From an uncultured Christensenella sp. (lineage in GTDB: Bacteria > Bacillota > Clostridia > Christensenellales > Borkfalkiaceae), in contig CAJTQF010000003.1 in the NCBI GenBank assembly GCA_910578565.1, positions 161,456 to 225,455 on the forward strand: a DNA stretch of 64,000 bases, in the 5' to 3' direction. Both the position numbers and the translations under genes were made by a program. The notes beneath the pieces were generated by a model, which was given only the letters and a program-made list of their open reading frames with translations, had not been told where the DNA came from and did not search any database. Shown here piece by piece: positions 1 to 7,999 of the stretch (position 1 is the stretch's first letter; every line of letters starts with the position of its first letter).

Positions 1-891
1 GACTGTACGCGTCTGCCCCCCAAGGACAGAGATATAGCTATGGTTTTCCAGAACTATGCGCTGTACGGTCATATGACTATTTACGAAAATATGGCATTTT
101 CTCTCACTCTCCGCAAAGAGAATAAAGAGATAATTCACAGAAAGGTTATGGCGGCGGCTGAAATTCTCGATTTGAAGAGCCAGCTCAACAAAAAGCCCAA
201 GCAGCTTTCCGGCGGTCAGCGCCAGCGTGTCGCAATGGGGCGCGCAATTGTCCGTAACCCCAAAGTATTCCTTTTTGACGAACCCCTTTCAAACCTCGAC
301 GCAAAACTCAGGGGTTCGATGAGAAGAGAACTCATACTTTTACATAAAAAACTGAATGCGACTATTATGTACGTAACCCACGACCAGACCGAAGCTCTGA
401 CTCTTGCGGACAGAATAGTGTGTATGTCAATGGGACACGTCCAGCAGATAGGTAAACCTATAGACCTGTACGAAAGACCCGCAAACACTTTCGTCGCAAC
501 CTTTATAGGGCTTCCCCCTATGAATATGTTCGAAGGCAAAATTCAGGGCGGATATTTCAAGAGCGACCTTTTCGAATATCCTTTAAGCGAAAAGCAGATA
601 AGACAGCTTAAAGACTATGAAGGAAAAGAAGTAATTTTAGGCGTGCGTCCCGAAAACGTCACCCGCGACGGCTCTGTAAAATTAAACGTTACCAACAACG
701 AGAACCTGGGTATGAACACCCTTGTACACGGCAAAGTCGGCGGTGTGAAAAACGTTGTCTGCAAATTTGCCGAGTGGTGCAATTACAAAAACGGCGACGA
801 TATCAATATAGGTTTCGACGCTACGATGATGCACTTCTTTGAAATGCCCGAAGGCGATATGCCCGGCAAGGCAATAATTAAGGAGGGATAA
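1..891 (+). CDS. ugpC: Sugar ABC importer ATP-binding subunit (MsmX/UgpC/MalK type), 5' truncated by window start
   Basis: Cytoplasmic ATPase that powers carbohydrate ABC importers of the CUT1 type. The reading frame is open from base 1, so the Walker A part lies upstream of the window. Visible are the Q-loop (MVFQNYALYGHMT), the signature LSGGQRQR, Walker B (VFLFDEPLSNLD), the H-loop (MYVTHDQ) and, after GLPPMNMFEG, a C-terminal OB/TOBE-like regulatory region with the typical LGVRPENV. An ATG at 40 is internal to the Q-loop and is not the true start. An AAGGAGGG run at its 3' end is the ribosome site of the next gene, which starts 1 nt after the stop. Such ATPases often serve several permeases; the pectin-enzyme genes downstream make uronide oligosaccharides a plausible substrate (inference). 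Confidence 0.95.
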   Translation, partial: DCTRLPPKDRDIAMVFQNYALYGHMTIYENMAFSLTLRKENKEIIHRKVMAAAEILDLKSQLNKKPKQLSGGQRQRVAMGRAIVRNPKVFLFDEPLSNLDAKLRGSMRRELILLHKKLNATIMYVTHDQTEALTLADRIVCMSMGHVQQIGKPIDLYERPANTFVATFIGLPPMNMFEGKIQGGYFKSDLFEYPLSEKQIRQLKDYEGKEVILGVRPENVTRDGSVKLNVTNNENLGMNTLVHGKVGGVKNVVCKFAEWCNYKNGDDINIGFDATMMHFFEMPEGDMPGKAIIKEG

Positions 892-892
892 G

Positions 893-1546
893 ATGGAAGA
901 AATGGAAAAGGTAGTGGAAGCTGCCGAAGTTCAGCCTTCCGAAGAGATTCAACCCAAGCCTTCCAAAGCAGCAAAGGCGGGCGCGGCAATTAAGGAATGG
1001 TTCAGAAAATTTACCGTTAAACTTAAACACAGACCAATGAACATAGCGTTCTTTGTTTTGATAGTGGCAACGGTGCTTTATCTTTGCTCGCTGGGAGATT
1101 ATTCGCAGTCCGTACTCAAATACAGGATTGTAGACTGGCTGGGGCTCAGTGTTTTCGTAAATACTCTGTTCTGCATTCTGTCCCTGTTGCTGTTTATGAA
1201 CTCGTTCCCCAAACGTTCGAAAAAGCCCAGGATAGTAATGCTTATACTGTTCTTCGTGTTTGTCGCGGCAATGATAACGTTTGACGTTCTGTTCTACGTC
1301 CGTGCGGGAAACGCTTACAACAACGACCTTGCCAATCCCAATTGGGACCCCGCAATTAAAGCCGACGTGCAAAGTTATATGGTACCCGCACTCAATTCGG
1401 CTTTGGCGCATATAGCGCTGGTCGGACTGGGCGCGATACTTACGGCGACATATCCTTTATACGGTAAACTTCTCAATAAGATTAATACCAGAAAGGTCAT
1501 CGAATCTACCGAACTCAAAGAAGCTATCGAAACTCAGGACGATTAA
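893..1546 (+). CDS. Unknown membrane protein with about four transmembrane segments
   Basis: I do not recognise this 217-residue protein. It has an acidic N-terminus (MEEMEKVVEAAEV), a Pro/Lys/Ala-rich linker, a basic stretch near residue 35-48, and four hydrophobic segments at roughly residues 45-65, 80-103, 108-132 and 160-185. The C-terminus is charged. It starts 1 nt after the ABC ATPase stop and uses an AAGGAGG site inside that gene, so the two are translationally linked. It could be an accessory membrane protein of the sugar importer, but no canonical CUT1 permease motif (EAA loop) is visible, so I do not call it a permease. Confidence 0.85.
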   Translation: MEEMEKVVEAAEVQPSEEIQPKPSKAAKAGAAIKEWFRKFTVKLKHRPMNIAFFVLIVATVLYLCSLGDYSQSVLKYRIVDWLGLSVFVNTLFCILSLLLFMNSFPKRSKKPRIVMLILFFVFVAAMITFDVLFYVRAGNAYNNDLANPNWDPAIKADVQSYMVPALNSALAHIALVGLGAILTATYPLYGKLLNKINTRKVIESTELKEAIETQDD

Positions 1547-1570
1547 TTTATCCGATAAAAATAAAAGTAA

Positions 1571-1606
1571 TTTAGCCGGCAAAAAGTGTTTTGTCGGCTA
1601 AATTTT
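1571..1606 (+). terminator. Hairpin, probable terminator or attenuator
   Basis: A 14-bp stem with one G-U pair and loop AGTG (arms TTTAGCCGGCAAAA and TTTTGTCGGCTAAA) followed by TTTT. It lies between two membrane-protein genes; the short U-tract suggests incomplete termination. Confidence 0.6.
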
Positions 1607-1618
1607 AAAAGGTAAACA

Positions 1619-2317
1619 ATGGCAAAAAAGAAGAAAAAGTTTCAGGAAACCACCATAGAAAATTACTACGACCTGAAACTTGACAAAATTGACGAACTGG
1701 TCGCGGCGTTAAAGGAAGAAACCCCGCGGGAGAGCGGCGGAAACATTTCCTATAACGTTGCCGAGATTACGGGCGACGACAGCGAAAGAAACAGGCAAAA
1801 AGAGTTTGACCCCTATAAAGTGGACAAATTTTCAAGAATACCCGCCTGGGTAAAGGCGCTTTTCATAAAGTTCTGGTTTTCGGGTTGCGTATGTTACTTC
1901 GTTATGTTCGGACTGCGCATAAACGAGCTGGACAAACTCGTGCTTCTGGGCGCGGTGCTTGGCTTGGTTGTGGACGTGCTTGTAAACCCGTTGTTCAGAT
2001 ATATGGAATCCGACAGAAAAGAGTACAACGCGTATATGATGTTCCCGTTCCCTTTTAAGGCGTTCTGGACTTTTTTCACAAACGTAATTTACTATATATT
2101 AGTTGTATTCTGCGTAAATTACTGTTACTTCGGTTTAAACGAACTTATAAATTTAATTTCCGGTACGTCCAATGAAATAAAAGTGGGGGTAGAACCCTTG
2201 CTTTTTGGTGTGTTTACCGTTATAATTGATATGATTTTCATCGGTATTAAAGACGGAATAGTCATACTAACCAAAAAACGTAAAAACACAAAAAAAGAAG
2301 GTACTTTAAATGTTTAA
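1619..2317 (+). CDS. Unknown membrane protein with soluble N-terminal segment
   Basis: 232 residues. Residues 1-72 are hydrophilic and lysine-rich at the start (MAKKKKKFQETT), followed by four hydrophobic segments (about 78-97, 103-122, 141-168, 191-212) and a basic C-terminal tail (KKRKNTKKEG). No family motif recognised. It overlaps the GH28 gene by 8 bp, so it is probably cotranslated with it, which ties it to oligosaccharide use. Ribosome site is weak (AAAAGGTAAACAATG). Confidence 0.8.
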   Translation: MAKKKKKFQETTIENYYDLKLDKIDELVAALKEETPRESGGNISYNVAEITGDDSERNRQKEFDPYKVDKFSRIPAWVKALFIKFWFSGCVCYFVMFGLRINELDKLVLLGAVLGLVVDVLVNPLFRYMESDRKEYNAYMMFPFPFKAFWTFFTNVIYYILVVFCVNYCYFGLNELINLISGTSNEIKVGVEPLLFGVFTVIIDMIFIGIKDGIVILTKKRKNTKKEGTLNV

Positions 2318-3842
2318 AAAACTGTTTGCATCATCAACCACCGCTTGTTTCGAGCTGAAAAACACTTCCCCCTATTACAGTTCCGAAAGTTACAAAGTGC
2401 TTCTGGACGGTAAACCTGCGGGCGAGTTTGAAACAAACGTATTTTCTCTGTTTAATCTTGAACCCGACAGAGAATACACGGTTGAAATTGCAGGCAGTAC
2501 TCTGAAATTCAGAACCCTTGCCGAAACGGGCGTTATCGACGTAAAAGCGCTCGGCGCGGCGGGCGACGGCGCTACCGACGACACTTACTACGTTCAAAAA
2601 GCCATAGACCGCTGTCCCGAAGGCGGCAGGGTGCTGTTCACGGAAGGAACTTATCTTGTCCGTCCGCTCAGTCTCAGAAGCGGTATCACAATAGAGCTGA
2701 AAAAGGGCGCTGTTATATTGGGCGACCCGCGCGAAACAAGTTATCCCTATATCCCCGCAAGAAACCCCTATTCCAAAAAGGAAGAAGTGCTTGCAACCTG
2801 GGAAGGCGAACCTTTCGATTGCCATATGTCGCTTATCCACGGCTACAAACGCAAAAACGTAATGATAGTGGGCGAAGGAACAATTAACGGCAACGCCGAC
2901 AAATCTACATGGTGGGACAGACCGAAGGGCAGGGCGGTTGCGCGTCCGCGGCTGGTGTTTTTAAACAAGTGCGTGAACGTGCGTATGCACGGCGTCACCT
3001 GTAAAAATTCGGCAAGCTGGAACGTTCACCCCTTCTTTTCAAAAAATTTAGGCTTTTATGATCTTAAAATAGAAAACCCTTATACCGCCCCCAACACCGA
3101 CGGGCTCGATCCCGAAAGCTGCGACAAGGTGGACATTGTGGGCTGTAAGTTCAGCGTGGGCGACGACTGTTGCGCAATCAAGTCCGGAAAGCTGTATATG
3201 GGCAAGACTTACAAGACCCCCGCAAACCGCCACACTTTGCGCAACAACCTGTTTCAGGACGGACACGGCGCAATCGTTCTCGGCAGCGAAATGAGCGGCG
3301 GCGTGCGCGACTTGACCGTGTGCCAGTGCCTTTTCAGACATACCGACAGGGGGCTGAGAATCAAGAGCAGGCGCGGCAGGGGCAAGGACGCAATAATAGA
3401 CGGCGTTGTTTTCGAAAACATAAAAATGGAAAACGTCATAACGCCGCTGGTTATAAATATGTATTACAATTGCGACCCGGACGGAAATACCGAATACGTG
3501 TGGACGCGCAGCAAAAATATGATAGTGGACGACCGCACGCCCTATCTCGGCAAGTTCGTTTTCAAGGACATTGTGTGCGAAGACTGCGAGTGTATGGCGG
3601 GCTATTTTGACGGGCTTACAGAACAACCCATAAAAGAAGTGGTTATCGAAAACGTTTCGTTCTCGTTCAAAAAAGATTCAAAGCCGCACACCCCCGCAAT
3701 GCTTCAGGGCATAAGCGCATACTGCAAGGCGGGACTGTACGTTGACAACGTTGAAAAATTAGTGCTCAACAACGTTACTTTCAGCGGCGTTGACGGCGAA
3801 AAAATTATAAAAAAACACCTGGGTCAGGTTATAGGCGAATAA
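2310..3842 (+). CDS. GH28 family polygalacturonase-like glycoside hydrolase (exo-type likely)
   Basis: 510 residues. Residues 1-75 form a fibronectin-III-like beta domain, then a pectate-lyase-type beta-helix starts at VKALGAAGDGATDDT. All four GH28 active-site signatures are visible: NTDG (262-265), GDDC (284-287, catalytic aspartates D264, D285 and D286), GHG (H319) and RIK (350-352). The family hydrolyses galacturonosyl linkages in pectin, with inversion. There is no signal peptide, so the enzyme should act in the cytoplasm on imported oligosaccharides; together with the downstream GH105 and the ABC ATPase this forms a pectin-oligosaccharide pathway. The start overlaps the preceding gene by 8 bp with an AAGAAGG-like site. 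Exact substrate (galacturonan, rhamnogalacturonan or xylogalacturonan) cannot be read from sequence. Confidence 0.93.
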   Translation: MFKKLFASSTTACFELKNTSPYYSSESYKVLLDGKPAGEFETNVFSLFNLEPDREYTVEIAGSTLKFRTLAETGVIDVKALGAAGDGATDDTYYVQKAIDRCPEGGRVLFTEGTYLVRPLSLRSGITIELKKGAVILGDPRETSYPYIPARNPYSKKEEVLATWEGEPFDCHMSLIHGYKRKNVMIVGEGTINGNADKSTWWDRPKGRAVARPRLVFLNKCVNVRMHGVTCKNSASWNVHPFFSKNLGFYDLKIENPYTAPNTDGLDPESCDKVDIVGCKFSVGDDCCAIKSGKLYMGKTYKTPANRHTLRNNLFQDGHGAIVLGSEMSGGVRDLTVCQCLFRHTDRGLRIKSRRGRGKDAIIDGVVFENIKMENVITPLVINMYYNCDPDGNTEYVWTRSKNMIVDDRTPYLGKFVFKDIVCEDCECMAGYFDGLTEQPIKEVVIENVSFSFKKDSKPHTPAMLQGISAYCKAGLYVDNVEKLVLNNVTFSGVDGEKIIKKHLGQVIGE

Positions 3843-3843
3843 G

Positions 3844-3883
3844 TTTAAGGGGCGCGAAAACCGTACAGGTCACCGCCCTTTAA
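3844..3883 (+). promoter_or_regulatory. Intergenic hairpin without U-tract
   Basis: A 10-bp stem with one G-U pair (TTAAGGGGCG with CGCCCTTTAA) and a 19-nt loop, between the GH28 and GH105 genes. No U-tract follows, so RNA processing or stability control is more likely than termination. Confidence 0.4.
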
Positions 3884-3911
3884 TTTGAAAATAAGAAAAA
3901 AAGGGGAAAAT

Positions 3912-5045
3912 ATGGATTACTCTCTCATTGACAAATACATTGACCGTCTTATAGACGACTCCACGCCCGACAGACCGATATGGAATATCGAAAATATCAA
4001 GCACGGCAAACCCGCCGGCTGGAATTACATAGACGGCTGTATGATGACGTCGCTTTACACAACCTATCTTCTGACGGGCAAGAAAAAATATCTCGATTTC
4101 ATTGACAGGTTTGTGGACTACTACGTTTTCGAAGACGGTACAATCCGCGGTTACGAGTTGGACACTTACAACGTTGACAATATAAACGAAGGCAGGGTGC
4201 TGTTCGACTTATACCGTGAAACGGGCAAACCCAAATACAGAAAGGCGATAGACCTTTTATATTCGCAGCTTAAAACCCAGCCCAGAACGGCAATCGGCAA
4301 TTTCTGGCACAAGAAAATTTATCCAAACCAGGTCTGGCTTGACGGCTTGTATATGGCGCAGGTGTTCTATACCCGTTACGAAGCCGAAATTAACGGCGGA
4401 AAAGATTACGAAGATATCGTAAAACAGTTCCAAAACGTATACGACAATATGTACGACAAACAAAAACGCCTTTATTATCACGGCTGGGACTATTCTAAAA
4501 CGGCGTTCTGGGCGGATAAAAAAACGGGGCTTTCAAAAAGTTTCTGGCTGCGTTCGGTAGGCTGGTACACGGTAGGGCTTGTGGATTGCATATGCTATCT
4601 TTCAAGCGGCGCGAACGACGCAAAGACCCGCCTTGTAAAAATTTTCAGGGACACTATAGAAGGGCTTGAAAAGTACATAGACGGCGACAGCAAAATGTTC
4701 TGGCAGGTTGTGGACCGGGGCGGCATGGAAGGCAACTACCTTGAAACTTCGGGCAGCGCAATGATAGCCTACGCAATGATGAAGGGCGCCAGATTTGGAT
4801 ATTTGGATAAGCGCTACGCAAAACTGGGCGAAGAAGTGTTTAACGGTATTTGTAAAAAGTATCTGACGGAAACGGACGGCAAACTCAATCTGGGCGGCAT
4901 CTGCCTTATGGCGGGGCTCGGTCCCGAAACAAATCGCAAGCGCGACGGCTCTTATGAGTATTACATTTCGGAACCGGTCGTTGAAAACGACGCAAAGGGA
5001 ACGGGTCCGTTTGTAATGGCTTATACGGAAATTCAACAGTTATAA
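3912..5045 (+). CDS. GH105 unsaturated rhamnogalacturonyl/galacturonyl hydrolase (YteR/YesR type)
   Basis: 377 residues, matching the usual GH105 length (about 370). It forms an (alpha/alpha)6 barrel enzyme that removes the 4,5-unsaturated uronic acid left by pectate or rhamnogalacturonan lyases. The catalytic aspartate motif VWLDGLYMAQ is present (D144; D143 in Bacillus YteR), followed by SFWLRSVGWYTVGLVD and the C-terminal GTGPFVMAYTEI. No signal peptide, so cytoplasmic. The ATG at 3912 is chosen because an AAGGGGA site sits 6 nt upstream; an in-frame TTG at 3885 has none. It follows the GH28 gene in the same orientation and ends at a strong bidirectional hairpin. Confidence 0.93.
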   Translation: MDYSLIDKYIDRLIDDSTPDRPIWNIENIKHGKPAGWNYIDGCMMTSLYTTYLLTGKKKYLDFIDRFVDYYVFEDGTIRGYELDTYNVDNINEGRVLFDLYRETGKPKYRKAIDLLYSQLKTQPRTAIGNFWHKKIYPNQVWLDGLYMAQVFYTRYEAEINGGKDYEDIVKQFQNVYDNMYDKQKRLYYHGWDYSKTAFWADKKTGLSKSFWLRSVGWYTVGLVDCICYLSSGANDAKTRLVKIFRDTIEGLEKYIDGDSKMFWQVVDRGGMEGNYLETSGSAMIAYAMMKGARFGYLDKRYAKLGEEVFNGICKKYLTETDGKLNLGGICLMAGLGPETNRKRDGSYEYYISEPVVENDAKGTGPFVMAYTEIQQL

Positions 5046-5051
5046 AATTTA

Positions 5052-5085
5052 AGGCGGACCGCCGTACGGCGGTCCGCCTATGTTT
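5052..5085. terminator. Bidirectional terminator between GH105 and araC-type genes
   Basis: Perfect palindrome 5052-5079 (half AGGCGGACCGCCGT) followed by TGTTTTT on the plus strand and an A/T-rich flank on the other side. It lies between two convergent genes and covers the last 2 nt of the regulator's stop codon. Confidence 0.85.
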
Positions 5086-5791
5086 TTGTGTATTCGGTTG
5101 GTGATATTCCGTAATATTTTTTAAACACGCGCGAAAAATACAGCGGTTCGGCAAAGCCGCATGCTTCGGCTATCTGCGACACCGTGTAAGCCGAATACTG
5201 ATTTGAAATTCCGCTTTGCAACAGATTTTTCGCAAGTTTCATACGTTCGCCCGTCAGAAATTCAAGCGGGGTCGCGCCCGTTTCTTTTTGGAAAAGTTTC
5301 CGCACGTAGTCATAGTTGAGCGGGAGCTTTTTTATTGCGGCTTCCAGCGAAAAGGTCACGTTTGAAAGATTGTCCAATATTTCGGCGCGCACGGTTTCGG
5401 TCACGGGCGAGTACTTTACGCTCTCTGAAAACGCCGTTGCCAAAGCCACCACAAGTCCGCCCAGCGCGGATAAAACAAGCTCCTTTTTGGGGATTTGCGA
5501 CTGCTCGTAAAACTGAGCCTGTTCGGAAATACGGCAAACTTCGCCGAAACTGTCGGGTATTACCGTTATTTCCTTAAATGGCAGAAGCGCCTTTTCCACC
5601 GTAATAATTACAGCATTGTCCGCGGAGTATTCCGTGAGTGGCGGAATAACCGCAAAACTGTTTGCGGGGACAGGAAAAGTTTTATCTGCTTGCATAATCT
5701 GCGCGGTTGTCTGCGGTACGGCAATTTCAAAATGCTTGCTAATCCGCTTTTCCGCGCCGTTTGCCGACACAACCGAAGTTATAGTGTTCAT
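5078..5791 (-). CDS. AraC-family transcriptional regulator
   Basis: 237 residues. The C-terminal ~100 residues carry the two AraC helix-turn-helices: LPLNYDYVRKLFQKETG, then YTVSQIAEACGFAEPLYFSR and the family hallmark FKKYYGISPTEYTK. The N-terminal half is a short cupin-like sensor region (IMQADKTFPVPANSFAVIPP). It is convergent with the pectin operon and is the likely local regulator, probably responding to a uronide (inference). The start has no Shine-Dalgarno; a -10 box (TACAAT) ends 6 nt upstream, so the mRNA may be leaderless. Confidence 0.9.
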   Translation of the reverse strand: MNTITSVVSANGAEKRISKHFEIAVPQTTAQIMQADKTFPVPANSFAVIPPLTEYSADNAVIITVEKALLPFKEITVIPDSFGEVCRISEQAQFYEQSQIPKKELVLSALGGLVVALATAFSESVKYSPVTETVRAEILDNLSNVTFSLEAAIKKLPLNYDYVRKLFQKETGATPLEFLTGERMKLAKNLLQSGISNQYSAYTVSQIAEACGFAEPLYFSRVFKKYYGISPTEYTKT

Positions 5792-5797
5792 ATCCGT

Positions 5798-5827
5798 ATT
5801 GTATCACAAATTGTCCGTTTTATGCAA
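5798..5827 (-). promoter_or_regulatory. Promoter of the AraC-type gene (leaderless geometry)
   Basis: Minus strand TTGCAT, 18-nt spacer, TACAAT; the -10 ends 6 nt before the ATG at 5791, so transcription should begin at or next to the start codon. Confidence 0.55.
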
Positions 5828-5956
5828 ATATATTTATAGTTTCAAAATTTTGTGGCAATTTACTTAAATTGTGATAAAAAGTAAAAGAAAATATAAATAA
5901 GTTGGAAAATGTAGAAATTTATTAAAAATATATAAAAATTTACCTACCGGTAAAAA

Positions 5957-6064
5957 GGTAATAGATACGTATGTTGGTCAGACGGCGTACCGACATCAAT
6001 CACGATCGATACGAATATCAAACTTACTTTAATGTAAAGGCGATATTTGTTGAAGATAAATTAA
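5957..6064 (+). pseudogene. Decayed C-terminal fragment of a WSDG-repeat (InlB-like) secreted protein
   Basis: This non-coding stretch translates, with one frameshift near 6015-6025, into GNRYVCWSDGVPTSITIDTN then TYFNVKAIFVEDKL. It matches the C-terminal repeat of the lipoprotein at 8000-10228 (YKFVKWSDGVTSAIRIDTD, then TYFNVLAICVKDKE), also at nucleotide level (GATCGATACG, then ACTTTAATGTA). The simplest reading is the remnant of a third family member or a recombination scar. Confidence 0.75.
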
Positions 6065-6080
6065 AACAAAGGAGAAAAAA

Positions 6081-7817
6081 ATGAACAAACGCACAAAAAA
6101 GATTAGTTTAATAATACTTGTATTATTAGTATTAATCGTAGTAACAGTAGGATTTATTTTTATAAGTAATGTTTTAAGCAAAAATGTAAATGCATCAACT
6201 TATAACGAATCTTTATCTGTTGAAAAAGGTAAAATCGTAACTTCGGAGGTAAAATCACGTTCGACTAAAGCTGTTGCCGTTAACGATGAGAATGATAATG
6301 AGGTCTATGTTGTCTTTTCTTTTGCAGGCGGAACAGGTGGTACTAAAAAGGTTTTTGCTACATATGGCAAGGATATGCCTTCTAGTTTAACGCCGCCGAC
6401 AAAAGAAAATTATGAATTTTTAGGTTATTTTGATGACGATAATAACGAGAAACAGTATTATGACGCAAATATGAATAGCACAAGTATTTGTGATGTAGAA
6501 GATACGTTAATACTGACGGCTCACTGGGCGGGTCAAGAAATTACAATAACACTAGACCATAATGGCGGCACAAGCAATATGTCATCCATAACTATAGAAA
6601 GTGGAGCTTTTTTTGAAAGTGTAGAAATTCCTACAAGAAAAGGGTATAGCTTTGAGGGGTATAAAGATGGCGATAAGCTAGTTTTTAACAAGAATGGAGC
6701 GCCTGCAATAGCAACTTGCACCTATACGTCAAGTGTCACCTTAACAGCCGATTGGAATCTTGAAAATTATCAAATTAAATTTGAGTTAGAAAATCCTGAT
6801 GTTAACGGAACAGTTACTGCTTCTAGTCTTAATATTCCGTCGTTATATGATATCACCCTTGTTGAAAAAAATGCTTACAACTTTGAAGGTGTTGTCAAGG
6901 GAGATTATAGATTAAATTTATCACCAAATAAAATAGCTAAAGGACAAACTGGAGATATAACTGTATATGGTAAATGGGTTTCAGCAGATACGACAATAAC
7001 TTATAGTTTAGATGGAGGAAAAAATAATTCAGCTAATATCACCCTTATTAAAAAGGGACAAACGCTAAATCTTGAACCGGCAACTAAAACACATTATATA
7101 TTTGACAGTTGGTATTTAAACGATAAGCGAGTATCGTCTGTTGTTGGTACTGGTGAAGAATCTATCACCTTAGTTGCAAAATGGAAGAATAGAGTGCCTT
7201 CACAAACTTATACACTTGATGCAAATATGCAAAATTTTACATGCAGCGGATATCAAGCCTTAGTTTTGAAACTGCCTTCTAGAAATTTTTATAGTCCTTG
7301 CGTTATTACTGTTCCCCAAGGCACAAGATATCTACAACTATTTGCGGATAAATACATTGAATATGATTTATATATTGTAATAAGTTCACGTACTACTGAC
7401 TTTGATCTTTATTTGGACGATATTGGGTTTTGTGGTCCAGCGACAGGAACTGGTGTAGCACATTCAGCAATTAAGATGACCACAACCAACGATAGTGTAC
7501 TAAATCTTTACACTTACGGAAAAGTGTGTATTCAAGGAGGAACGCCGCCTAAAAGAACCACTAGCGGTTATGGATATAATGGTGCAAATGCAATAGAGTG
7601 TTCTACGCTTCATATCAGACATGCTGAAAATTTAACAATAAAAGGCGGAAGCGGAAGTTATGGATCATATGGATATGGTACGGCTGGCTATGCTGTATAC
7701 GTACAAAATAAATTTTATCGTCCTGCTGCGGGAGTTACTCTAATTGGCGGCACTTCGGGATCAACGCAAGTGGCAGGTTGCAATATGGAGGCGGAAATTA
7801 AAGAACAAGAATATTAA
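6081..7817 (+). CDS. Secreted InlB B-repeat (Listeria-Bacteroides repeat) protein
   Basis: 578 residues. Basic start and hydrophobic segment at 9-31 form a signal peptide or membrane anchor. Four InlB/Flg_new-type repeats follow (about 74-149, 152-226, 230-300, 303-369), recognisable by TLDHNGGTSN / YSFEGYKDGD / LTADWN and TYSLDGGKNN / HYIFDSWYLND / LVAKWKN. Residues 370-578 are a Gly/Ser/Tyr-rich, beta-solenoid-like region (IKGGSGSYGSYGYGTAGYAV) that I cannot name. No LPXTG motif or C-terminal membrane segment, so anchoring would rest on the N-terminus. The gene is clearly more A+T-rich than the pectin locus, suggesting acquisition. Strong AAAGGAG site 6 nt before the ATG. Likely surface adhesion or polymer binding (inference). 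Confidence 0.85.
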   Translation: MNKRTKKISLIILVLLVLIVVTVGFIFISNVLSKNVNASTYNESLSVEKGKIVTSEVKSRSTKAVAVNDENDNEVYVVFSFAGGTGGTKKVFATYGKDMPSSLTPPTKENYEFLGYFDDDNNEKQYYDANMNSTSICDVEDTLILTAHWAGQEITITLDHNGGTSNMSSITIESGAFFESVEIPTRKGYSFEGYKDGDKLVFNKNGAPAIATCTYTSSVTLTADWNLENYQIKFELENPDVNGTVTASSLNIPSLYDITLVEKNAYNFEGVVKGDYRLNLSPNKIAKGQTGDITVYGKWVSADTTITYSLDGGKNNSANITLIKKGQTLNLEPATKTHYIFDSWYLNDKRVSSVVGTGEESITLVAKWKNRVPSQTYTLDANMQNFTCSGYQALVLKLPSRNFYSPCVITVPQGTRYLQLFADKYIEYDLYIVISSRTTDFDLYLDDIGFCGPATGTGVAHSAIKMTTTNDSVLNLYTYGKVCIQGGTPPKRTTSGYGYNGANAIECSTLHIRHAENLTIKGGSGSYGSYGYGTAGYAVYVQNKFYRPAAGVTLIGGTSGSTQVAGCNMEAEIKEQEY

Positions 7818-7838
7818 TTAAATAAACATTAATAAGAT

Positions 7839-7864
7839 CCGCTGTGGCTTTAAAGCCGCAGCGG
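7839..7864 (+). terminator. Terminator-like hairpin after the InlB-repeat gene
   Basis: 13-bp stem with one G-U pair (CCGCTGTGGCTTT with AAAGCCGCAGCGG), almost loopless as drawn, with only a weak T-run after it. Placed 22 nt after the stop codon. Confidence 0.6.
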
Positions 7865-7964
7865 GATTAGTGTTCAATTATAAACTAGATATAATATGTG
7901 TTTAAGGCTTGTTGTTTAAACTTACATTTAAAAACAATAGATAAAGATAAAATCATAATATTAG

Positions 7965-7993
7965 TATACACACATATTTAATTATGTTATAAT
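7965..7993 (+). promoter_or_regulatory. Promoter of the WSDG-repeat lipoprotein gene (leaderless geometry)
   Basis: A consensus -10 TATAAT at 7988-7993 ends 6 nt before the ATG at 8000; the -35 (TATACA, 17-nt spacing) is weak. No Shine-Dalgarno exists between them. Confidence 0.5.
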
Positions 7994-7999
7994 AATATT

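Noticed and set aside
2334-3626. Long minus-strand frames opposite the GH28 gene
   Set aside because: Shadows of a G+C-biased third-position pattern in a gene with intact catalytic motifs.
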